From positions 1 to 5,950 of the forward strand of contig QIDN01000029.1 of the NCBI GenBank assembly GCA_003229345.1: 5,950 nucleotides of DNA. The letters run 5' to 3'. Source of the DNA: Nitrospirota bacterium (GTDB taxonomy: Bacteria > Nitrospinota > Nitrospinia > Nitrospinales > Nitrospinaceae). The notes below the pieces were generated by a model. That model was not told where the DNA came from. It did not search any database and worked only from the letters and a program-made list of their open reading frames with translations. Both the position numbers and the translations under genes were made by a program. Shown one piece after another: positions 1 through 4,543 of the stretch (positions within the stretch are counted from its first letter, which is position 1; each line of letters opens with the position of its first letter).

Positions 1-944
1 GCCACCTTGAGGATGCCGCCGGCCGGTCCTTCGGATACCAGCTCACCTTTTTCCGCGTTGCACTGGACGGGAAGGATAAAGTGGATAACCCCTCACAATG
101 GAAAATCGGCCACATCTATTTCGCACACATGACGCTTTCGGATATTGAGAACGAAAAATTTTATTTCTTTGAACGCATCAATCGCGCAGGGCTGGGACAG
201 GCCGGTGCTGAATCGGATCAATTAAAAGTATGGAACGAAGACTGGTCTCTCACGGAAAGCGATGAAGCCCATCATCTGAAAGCGCGGGAAGGAGAGGTGG
301 CGTTCGATTTGAAACTCACGCCATCAAAACCACTCGTGATTCATGGCAGGGATGGAGTGAGCCAGAAGGGCGAGGCGTCAGGCAACGCTTCGCATTATTT
401 TACTTTCCCGCGCATGCGGACGGAGGGCGAGGTGACTCTGAAGGGTACAACCTATCGGGTGAAAGGCCTGAGTTGGATGGATCACGAATTTTCCAGCAAT
501 CAGTTGAGTGATGCGCAGATTGGATGGGATTGGTTTTCGGTCCAGCTCGACAATGGCACCGAACTCATGATTTATCAGATTCGAAAAAAAAACGGAGCGA
601 TTGAAAAAAATTCCAGCGGGACGTGGGTCGATGCGGACGGCAGGGGAACGCACCTGGTTCTCAGCGAGTATTCCATTCAACCCGAAGGGCAGTGGGTCAG
701 CCAACAGTCAGGCACTACCTACCCCGCTGGTTGGATTCTGGAAGTCCCGAAACACGGTATCCGTTTGCAGGTGATACCGGAGATGGCGAATCAGGAACTG
801 CATCACCTGCGCTCGATCTCCACCTCCTATTGGGAAGGCAGTGTAGAAGTGTCGGGTACCGTGAAAGGCAAACCGGTAACAGGCAAAGGTTACGTCGAAC
901 TGGTGGGCTACACCCAACCCCTCAAACAGGAGCTACCGAAATAA
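1..944 (+). CDS. AttH/CrtC-like lipocalin-fold protein (COG5621 predicted hydrolase family), 5' end missing
   Basis: The reading frame is open from base 3, so the GTG at 81 is an internal codon and the true start lies left of the window. The residues before it (H-L-E-D-A-A-G-R-S-F-G-Y-Q-L-T-F-F-R) already belong to the conserved family core. Family hallmarks seen in order are FGYQLTFFR, an AHMTLSD strand, SHYFTFPRM, a LSWMDHEFSS segment, GWDWFSVQLDNGTELMIYQIR, and a C-terminal SYWEGSVEVSG...GKGYVELVGY block. These match the CrtC/AttH two-lipocalin fold (carotenoid 1,2-hydratase relatives, COG5621 'predicted secreted hydrolase'). About 313 residues are visible, most of the usual 350-400. The missing N-terminus would carry any signal peptide or lipobox. 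Family members are often found beside LolCDE/MacB-like ABC transporter genes, which would lie upstream, outside this window. Substrate unknown; I do not claim carotenoid hydratase activity. The family call is firm, the function is not. Confidence 0.85.
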   Translation, partial: HLEDAAGRSFGYQLTFFRVALDGKDKVDNPSQWKIGHIYFAHMTLSDIENEKFYFFERINRAGLGQAGAESDQLKVWNEDWSLTESDEAHHLKAREGEVAFDLKLTPSKPLVIHGRDGVSQKGEASGNASHYFTFPRMRTEGEVTLKGTTYRVKGLSWMDHEFSSNQLSDAQIGWDWFSVQLDNGTELMIYQIRKKNGAIEKNSSGTWVDADGRGTHLVLSEYSIQPEGQWVSQQSGTTYPAGWILEVPKHGIRLQVIPEMANQELHHLRSISTSYWEGSVEVSGTVKGKPVTGKGYVELVGYTQPLKQELPK

Positions 945-945
945 T

Positions 946-1422
946 ATGATGTCCATCAAATGGCTGGCTGAAAAAATATTTATTCCGAAAAGCGACCATC
1001 GCTTTAAATTTAAAGCGAATGAAGGCTATCTTGTGCGGCTGGAGCAAAAAATGAAGGAAAAGGGGATTACGATTTTGGAAAAAACCGAAAAAAGTATACG
1101 GTTTAGGTGTAAAGATACCCAAGTAGGCGGATGGTGGCGTATCGGAGTCCATAAAATAGAAGTTATCGCCATTGAAACAAAAGAAAACTTATACGATATT
1201 ACGATTCGGTTTCTTGGTGTTAAGAATCTTGGGATTTTATTTACTGTGGTTTTATGGGTGGCTGTGATTTATAAAATTATTTCTCAGGACTATTCCAACC
1301 TTGTAGTTTTAATGCCAGTTGCAATAATTTTCCCTCACTTGATAAATTGGCAGGCGATACTTCTCATTGCCTGGAAAATTGAGTTATGGCTGGGCGCTCC
1401 TGGATTAATTAATAAAAATTAA
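946..1422 (+). CDS. Small AT-rich gene for a two-helix membrane protein of unknown function
   Basis: This 158-residue protein is not recognised. Residues 1-92 are soluble and rich in Lys/Arg/Glu, with alternating hydrophobic stretches that suggest beta strands (about 27-90). Two hydrophobic segments follow, about 95-112 (LGILFTVVLWVAVIYKII) and about 118-145. The likely topology is an inner-membrane anchor at the C-terminus with a cytosolic N-terminal domain, an inference only. ATG 946 lies one base after the preceding stop; a second ATG follows at 949. The closest Shine-Dalgarno-like motif, AGGAG at 928-932, sits 13 bases away inside the previous gene, so translational coupling is plausible. 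GC is about 36% (bases 961-1380) against roughly 50-60% in the sampled neighbouring genes, suggesting later acquisition. The last 18 bp overlap the 3' end of the opposite-strand ddaH gene. I am fairly sure it is coding because the frame is long, fills the gap exactly and gives a membrane-like protein. Confidence 0.65.
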   Translation: MMSIKWLAEKIFIPKSDHRFKFKANEGYLVRLEQKMKEKGITILEKTEKSIRFRCKDTQVGGWWRIGVHKIEVIAIETKENLYDITIRFLGVKNLGILFTVVLWVAVIYKIISQDYSNLVVLMPVAIIFPHLINWQAILLIAWKIELWLGAPGLINKN

Positions 1423-2169
1423 ACTCAGACACGTCACGCCACCGTCGGCTTTTTGGAATTCGCTCATCTCTATCGGAAAAGTTGAAAAACCATGCGCCTG
1501 AATGCGTTGTTCCAGTTTTTGGAACCCGGCGGGCAGGATCACGTTTTCTCCTACTGCCAAACAATTCGCCGCATAGGTTTCCTCTTTATCTACCTCAATC
1601 CATTCAAGTTCACGGAACGGTTCGGTTTCGACATGGGATGGATTAATGACCAATAAACCTTTCCCCAAAGTGCTGACCGACGTTTTTAGATGAAGTCCAT
1701 TCTTCACGCGTACCGGCACCACTTGCTTGGAGGTCAGCGGTTGCAGGGCTTCGATGGCTTCGGCGGAGGTTCGTTGGGATTGGCCGACGAATAGGGTGTC
1801 TTCTGTTTGCAGGATGTCGCCGCCATCGACGAACACCGGCGCTTGCAGGCGCAAGACCGGTAAGCGCGACTGAAGGGCGTCCGCCAGAAATGACACTTCC
1901 CCCTGGCGGCTGGCTTCTTTCATCGAGCAGAGGACGGCCCGGCCATTCAGGATTACCGCATTATCCTCGATAAACACGCTGTCTGGAAAAGCGTCCAGCG
2001 GCTCCAGAATTTCTACGGCCAAGCCGGCGGTTTGAAGTGCCTCACAATAAGCCGCGTGTTGCTGCCGGGCTTTTTGAAAATTGATGGAAGTTACTTCCGG
2101 ATGTTCCGAGAGGGCGTTGGTAAAATTGCTGGAGGGCCGACGGACCAGCGCCCGCATAGTAGCATTCAT
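1405..2169 (-). CDS. ddaH: N(G),N(G)-dimethylarginine dimethylaminohydrolase (dimethylargininase)
   Basis: Predicted to hydrolyse asymmetric dimethylarginine or monomethylarginine to citrulline plus dimethylamine or methylamine in the cytosol. It belongs to the guanidino-modifying (amidinotransferase/arginine deiminase) superfamily. The 254-residue length equals that of characterised bacterial DDAH. The catalytic triad is visible: Cys247 in DGGVTCLSL, His160 in NGLHLKTS and Asp115 in VDGGD (the human enzyme also has Asp here, Pseudomonas has Glu). Substrate-binding residues align with the P. aeruginosa enzyme: Asp63, Glu68 and Asp69 in FPDSVFIEDN, Arg88, and Arg133 in QSQRT. YAANC near 199-203 and MSEFQKADGG near the C-terminus are further signatures. 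The start at 2169 has AGGA seven bases upstream; Met5 is an alternative. It lies downstream of the cyclotransferase-like gene and is probably cotranscribed with it. Exact substrate in vivo is not provable from sequence; a related guanidino compound remains possible. Confidence 0.9.
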   Translation of the reverse strand: MNATMRALVRRPSSNFTNALSEHPEVTSINFQKARQQHAAYCEALQTAGLAVEILEPLDAFPDSVFIEDNAVILNGRAVLCSMKEASRQGEVSFLADALQSRLPVLRLQAPVFVDGGDILQTEDTLFVGQSQRTSAEAIEALQPLTSKQVVPVRVKNGLHLKTSVSTLGKGLLVINPSHVETEPFRELEWIEVDKEETYAANCLAVGENVILPAGFQKLEQRIQAHGFSTFPIEMSEFQKADGGVTCLSLIFIN

Positions 2170-2197
2170 ATTTCATTCCTGGCGGAGGTCCGGTTCC

Positions 2198-2278
2198 TTA
2201 TTCGATGGCGGGGCGGATCAGCAGTTTCGATAGATAAAGTTTGGTCAGCATTTTGCGGCATCCCTTATAAACTTTAAG
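2198..2278 (-). pseudogene. Out-of-frame C-terminal segment of the cyclotransferase-like gene
   Basis: Past the codons for PSKQRY, dropping one base (G of GCT) or skipping one base at GCT-TAA leads into a frame open for 26 codons, ending at the TAA at 2198-2200. It reads LKVYKGCRKMLTKLYLSKLL followed by IRPAIE. This resembles the family's C-terminal helix, whose general form is P-S-x-x-Y-L...G-x-R...Y-x-x-x-L. The repaired protein would be 158 residues and would end 28 bp before the ddaH start, against 104 bp for the truncated form. This could be a real frameshift mutation, a sequencing or assembly error, or recoding. No homopolymer lies at the junction. Confidence 0.5.
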
Positions 2279-2675
2279 CATATCTTTGCTTGCTGGGCAA
2301 TAGGCCGCTCTGTGTCCGATCTTTTTGGGCGATATAGACAATCCCATCCACGAAGGTGAAGTCGTGTTTGGTGAAACGCATTTTTCTGCGTTGGTACTCA
2401 TCCGGGTGACCGTACAGGGCATCGAGTTTCGGTACGTTTTCTTCCAGCATTTCATACAGCACGCCTTCCATCATCCCCAGATTATCCTTGGTGGGCGCGA
2501 TGTTGGCATGGCCCAGTTTTTCTTTGCCGCCGTTATCCGGTGGGATTTTGTTGAATACCAGCTTATAAGCCGAAAGGGATACACTGAAGGCCGCCTCATA
2601 TTCCAAACCCGCCTTCTTGATAACCTCGGGGTTCATCATTTCATCATAGGCGAACCAATTGATTAAATTGGGCAT
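2274..2675 (-). CDS. Gamma-glutamylcyclotransferase-fold (AIG2/BtrG-like) protein with altered active site and probably truncated C-terminus
   Basis: The 133-residue protein shows the cyclotransferase fold in order: an N-terminal WFAY strand (7-10), AYKLVFNK (36-43), GHANIAPTKDN (55-65), the hallmark GVLYEMLEENVPKLD (71-85), then YGHPDEYQRRKMRF (88-101) and PSKQRY near the end (127-132). Active relatives cleave gamma-glutamyl peptides or amides, releasing 5-oxoproline. Two key elements are changed here. The N-terminal substrate loop YGSN/M is Y10-D11-E12-M13, and the catalytic Glu of the LDxxEG motif is Tyr88 (LDALYG). The protein stops just where relatives usually carry a further helix; that helix appears in the +1 frame downstream (see next entry). 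The start at 2675 has a good AGGAG seven bases upstream. It precedes ddaH on the same strand. Fold assignment is good; classical cyclotransferase activity is doubtful. Confidence 0.75.
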   Translation of the reverse strand: MPNLINWFAYDEMMNPEVIKKAGLEYEAAFSVSLSAYKLVFNKIPPDNGGKEKLGHANIAPTKDNLGMMEGVLYEMLEENVPKLDALYGHPDEYQRRKMRFTKHDFTFVDGIVYIAQKDRTQSGLLPSKQRYA

Positions 2676-2716
2676 TTATAGACTCCTGAATCTTTGCGAT
2701 GAAAAAACCATCTAAA

Positions 2717-2743
2717 ATCATAAAGCAAAAAAACCCTTTTGAA
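2717..2743 (-). promoter_or_regulatory. Possible sigma-70-type promoter for the cyclotransferase-like gene and ddaH
   Basis: On the minus strand a TATGAT hexamer (bases 2722-2717, five of six matches to TATAAT) is preceded by TTCAAA (2743-2738, four of six matches to TTGACA). The spacer is 15 bases, shorter than ideal. It would give a leader of about 35 bases before the ATG at 2675. This is a pattern match only; other AT-rich hexamers occur in this gap. Confidence 0.25.
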
Positions 2744-2752
2744 TCGGGGTTT
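2727..2752 (-). terminator. Weak hairpin plus T-run in the divergent gap, attenuator-like
   Basis: Read on the minus strand, AAACCC (2752-2747), a 10-base loop and GGGTTT (2736-2731) form a 6-bp stem that runs directly into a seven-T tract (2733-2727). This resembles a weak intrinsic terminator lying about 50 bases upstream of the cyclotransferase-like start. It would matter only if transcription started further upstream; it overlaps the candidate promoter, so the two readings compete. Confidence 0.25.
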
Positions 2753-2816
2753 GATCACGGGTGGCATTGATAATATCAAAAAGCGCCAAAAACATCCTTG
2801 AAAAAAAACAGCACAA

Positions 2817-2844
2817 TTGAGTAGCTTGGTGCTATTATTATTTT
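2817..2844 (+). promoter_or_regulatory. Possible sigma-70-type promoter for trxA
   Basis: TTGAGT (2817-2822) and TATTTT (2839-2844) are spaced by 16 bases, each matching four of six consensus positions. A TATTAT also lies at 2833-2838 without a well-spaced -35 partner. The leader to the trxA start would be about 75 bases. Low confidence, pattern only. Confidence 0.25.
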
Positions 2845-2910
2845 CTTGGGAAGTTCCCCCGGTAATTTTCAACCCCTGATCCTACCATCGGGTCCAGACA
2901 CATCTTTTTA

Positions 2911-2916
2911 AAGGAG
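2911..2916 (+). promoter_or_regulatory. Shine-Dalgarno site that fixes the trxA start
   Basis: AAGGAG ends eight bases before the ATG at 2925. An in-frame GTG at 2916 overlaps the last base of this motif and so cannot use it as a ribosome binding site. The start at 2925 is therefore preferred. Confidence 0.85.
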
Positions 2917-2924
2917 TGGTTTCT

Positions 2925-3251
2925 ATGTCGGGAAAAATCGTCACTGTATCTGACGCTGAGTTTGAATCTGCCGTGCTCCAGGGTGATAAGCCTGCCTTGA
3001 TCGATTTTTGGGCGGAGTGGTGCCAACCCTGTAAAATGCTGGCTCCCACAGTGGAAGAAATTGCCGGTGAGTATGCGGATAAAGTCTTGGTGGGCAAGTT
3101 GAACGTGGATGACAACCCGGCGACCGCCACCAAATATGGAATTCGCGGCATTCCGACCCTGCTGTTGTTCAAGGGGGGACAGGTCGTTCAGCAACTCGTC
3201 GGGGTCAAATCCAAGGCCGAGATCAAAAAGATCATCGACGAGAATATATAA
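2925..3251 (+). CDS. trxA: Thioredoxin with CQPC active site
   Basis: A 108-residue single-domain thioredoxin, a cytosolic protein-disulfide reductant normally recharged by thioredoxin reductase. The length matches E. coli thioredoxin (109 codons). The active site is W32-C33-Q34-P35-C36-K37, flanked by LIDFWAEW (Asp27 equals the buried Asp26 of E. coli). The cis-proline is present as I76-P77-T78 in GIRGIPTLLLFKGG, and the C-terminal helix SKAEIKKIIDENI is intact. All catalytic elements are there, but the residue after the first cysteine is Gln where classical thioredoxins have Gly. There is no signal peptide or membrane segment. It is a stand-alone gene: divergent from the cyclotransferase-like gene, convergent with bioB, and followed by its own terminator. 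It could serve a specific partner and not be the housekeeping thioredoxin; sequence cannot decide this. Confidence 0.95.
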   Translation: MSGKIVTVSDAEFESAVLQGDKPALIDFWAEWCQPCKMLAPTVEEIAGEYADKVLVGKLNVDDNPATATKYGIRGIPTLLLFKGGQVVQQLVGVKSKAEIKKIIDENI

Positions 3252-3266
3252 AAATTCGCATTATTC

Positions 3267-3298
3267 CGCCCTCGGGTTTCCCGGGGGCGTTTTTTTTT
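3267..3298 (+). terminator. Strong intrinsic terminator of trxA
   Basis: A 10-bp GC-rich stem pairs CGCCCTCGGG (3267-3276) with CCCGGGGGCG (3280-3289) across a TTT loop, with one G-T wobble. Nine T residues (3290-3298) follow at once. It starts 15 bases after the trxA stop. On the minus strand the hairpin is not followed directly by a T-run, so it should serve mainly trxA; any effect on bioB transcripts would be partial. Confidence 0.92.
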
Positions 3299-3313
3299 GG
3301 AATCTGGAAGGAA

Positions 3314-4315
3314 TCAGGCGGGGGAAGCTGATTCCAGAACCGGAACCAGGCCGAGGTTTTCGATCATTTCAATATCCCGTTTGGGATCCTGCCCCTTGGT
3401 GGTCAGGTAATTGCCGCCCAGAATGCCGTTGGCGCCCGCCGCGAACAATTTTTCCTGCTGACCGGCAAACACTTCTTCCCGGCCACCGCACACGAACAGA
3501 TCCATACGCGGCATCGCCAGCCGGTGCAGGGCAATGGTTCTCAGCGCTTCATACAATTCAATAGGCTCCATGTTTTCCGTCGCCGTGCCCTTAAGAGGTT
3601 TCAAAAAATTGATGGGATAGGAATCGGTTTCCAAGTCTTTGATGTCGAACACCATCTCGACCCGCTGCTCGTAAGTCTCACCCATCCCGAAAATTCCGCC
3701 GACGCATACGTGCAGTCCTGCTTCTTTTGCGTTGTGGATGGCCTGCACCTCATCCTGATACGAATGGGTGGTGACGATGTTTTCGAAATGACTGGCTGCG
3801 GTTTCGACGTTGTGGTGGAACCGGTCGAGTCCCGCCGCCTTCAGTTCCTTCAGATGTTCGGTGCTCATCAATCCCAACGAACAGCACACTTCAATTTTGG
3901 TTTCCGCCTTGATCATTTTGATGGCTTCGATCAGGGTGTCCAGTTCATTGCGGTCGGTCATGGCGGTGCCGGAAGTGACGATGGAAAATTCGTTGGAGCC
4001 GAAGGCTTCGGCTTCTTTCGCGGCGGCGAGGATTTCCTCGGGTTTCATCAGGCCGTATTCCGGTGAGTCGGTCTCAAATTTCGACGACTGGGCGCAGAAC
4101 CCGCAGTCCTCCTGGCACTTCCCGGACTTGGCGTTGACAATCGAGCAGATTTTAACCGCATTGCCCATAAACCGGTCGCGCACCCGGTCGGTGCCCTCGA
4201 ACAAGGCATCCAACTCCTCATGGTCCAGAGAGCCGAGCTCCAACGCCTGTTCGCGTGAAATACCCTGGCCGGCAAGACCGGCATTTATCATCGATTCGAT
4301 CAATTCTGTACGCAT
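3314..4315 (-). CDS. bioB: Biotin synthase (radical SAM), auxiliary-cluster variant
   Basis: Catalyses the last step of biotin synthesis, insertion of sulfur into dethiobiotin. The protein has 333 residues, typical for the family. The radical-SAM [4Fe-4S] motif is C67-x3-C71-x2-C74 (KCQEDCGFCAQSS). Family blocks follow: SIVTSGT (111-117), GLDRFHHNVET (162-172), VGGIFGMGET (205-214), PINFLKPLKGT (234-244), LRTIALHRLAMP and AGANGILGGNYLTT. Compared with E. coli BioB, the auxiliary-cluster ligands C128 and C188 are kept as C144 and C204. C97 is Ser111 and R260 is Phe274, while extra cysteines occur at 145 and 276 (FVCGGRE). This points to the non-classical auxiliary cluster described for BioB of anaerobes, an inference. 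The start at 4315 has no clear Shine-Dalgarno motif. The only biotin gene here is bioB; no bioA, bioD or bioF is visible. It is separated from trxA by 62 bp containing the trxA terminator. Confidence 0.96.
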   Translation of the reverse strand: MRTELIESMINAGLAGQGISREQALELGSLDHEELDALFEGTDRVRDRFMGNAVKICSIVNAKSGKCQEDCGFCAQSSKFETDSPEYGLMKPEEILAAAKEAEAFGSNEFSIVTSGTAMTDRNELDTLIEAIKMIKAETKIEVCCSLGLMSTEHLKELKAAGLDRFHHNVETAASHFENIVTTHSYQDEVQAIHNAKEAGLHVCVGGIFGMGETYEQRVEMVFDIKDLETDSYPINFLKPLKGTATENMEPIELYEALRTIALHRLAMPRMDLFVCGGREEVFAGQQEKLFAAGANGILGGNYLTTKGQDPKRDIEMIENLGLVPVLESASPA

Positions 4316-4343
4316 ATTCGAAATTTAAAAATTAAGGGACCAT

Positions 4344-4364
4344 TTGTGACGGTGTTTGACACAA
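4344..4364. promoter_or_regulatory. 21-bp inverted repeat upstream of bioB, possible operator
   Basis: TTGTGAC (4344-4350) and GACACAA (4358-4364) form an imperfect dyad with a 7-base centre; six of seven arm positions are complementary. It lies 28-49 bases before the bioB ATG and just downstream of the predicted start site of the candidate promoter, where a repressor would block transcription. It does not match the long-spaced BirA operator (TTGTAAACC-N14/15-GGTTTACAA) or the BioR box as I know them. The regulator is unknown. Confidence 0.4.
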
Positions 4365-4375
4365 CTGAATTTAAG

Positions 4376-4405
4376 ATACTAGCACAGGCCCTGATGGATT
4401 ATCAA
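4376..4405 (-). promoter_or_regulatory. Candidate sigma-70-type promoter of bioB
   Basis: On the minus strand TTGATA (4405-4400, five of six matches to TTGACA) is followed after 18 bases by TAGTAT (4381-4376, four of six matches to TATAAT). A TG pair one base before the -10 gives an extended -10 element (TGCTAGTAT). Transcription would begin near 4369, giving a leader of about 55 bases. Confidence 0.45.
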
Positions 4406-4429
4406 AACCAAATGCGGGGTAGCCCCCGC
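4402..4429 (-). terminator. Probable terminator of the YyaL-family gene
   Basis: On the minus strand GCGGGG (4429-4424) and CCCCGC (4419-4414) form a perfect 6-bp stem with a four-base loop, followed by an interrupted T-rich tract (ATTTGGTTTTG). It lies about 115 bases past the YyaL stop and just before the candidate bioB promoter. The broken T-run makes it a modest terminator. An alternative stem, GTAGCC/GGCTAC (4419-4424 and 4431-4436), is mutually exclusive with it. Confidence 0.4.
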
Positions 4430-4543
4430 TGGCTACTGGCTGACGGTTAAAGGCAATCGATGGTCATGGGGCGCAGTTCTAAGGAGGATACGAAGATAAC
4501 ATTCCAATCGCGGGAATCAGCCTAGGCGAAATAGCCTCTCCTG

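Larger units (their letters stand above)
2676..2924. other. Divergent intergenic region between the cyclotransferase/ddaH unit and trxA
   Basis: This 249-bp gap holds the control signals for both directions and no convincing gene. It contains two short perfect palindromes: TTGATA-A-TATCAA at 2767-2779 and GGGAA-G-TTCCC at 2848-2858. Either could be a regulator site, but palindromes of this size also occur by chance. The left half is rich in A/T runs. Confidence 0.6.
4316..4543. other. 228-bp intergenic stretch upstream of bioB
   Basis: No gene of convincing length and no known riboswitch or tRNA is recognised here. Seen on reading: the candidate bioB promoter and dyad in the left part, and a run of short hairpins in the right part. 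These are GCGGGG/CCCCGC (4414-4429) or GTAGCC/GGCTAC (4419-4436), ATTCC/GGAAT (4501-4517), AGGC/GCCT (4524-4537) and CTCCT/AGGAG (4538-4551, with the YyaL stop codon in its loop). A direct repeat of CTGGCT occurs at 4429-4434 and 4436-4441. Confidence 0.6.

Noticed and set aside
81..83. GTG as the start codon of the AttH-like gene
   Set aside because: The frame is open to the left edge, and the residues before it carry the conserved family core, so this is an internal Val codon.
2797..2803. CTTGAAA as a heat-shock sigma-32 -35 element for trxA
   Set aside because: No CCCCAT-type -10 element follows at the right distance.
2916..2918. GTG as the trxA start
   Set aside because: It overlaps the Shine-Dalgarno motif; ATG 2925 has ideal spacing and gives the normal thioredoxin N-terminus.
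3524..4328. Long + strand open frames opposite bioB
   Set aside because: They are antisense shadows of a strongly conserved gene and encode low-complexity or unfamiliar proteins without start signals.
4394..4450. 18-codon open frame on the + strand upstream of bioB
   Set aside because: No ribosome binding site, very short, and it overlaps the candidate promoter and hairpins on the other strand.
4460..4525. 21-codon open frame on the + strand with AAAGG upstream
   Set aside because: The spacing is plausible, but it is short, has no recognisable features and lies in a hairpin-rich intergenic stretch; too little evidence for a gene.
4316..4543. Known riboswitch (TPP, cobalamin, FMN, SAM) before bioB or on the + strand
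   Set aside because: I looked for the conserved cores, such as CTGAGA of TPP and the cobalamin box, and found none.
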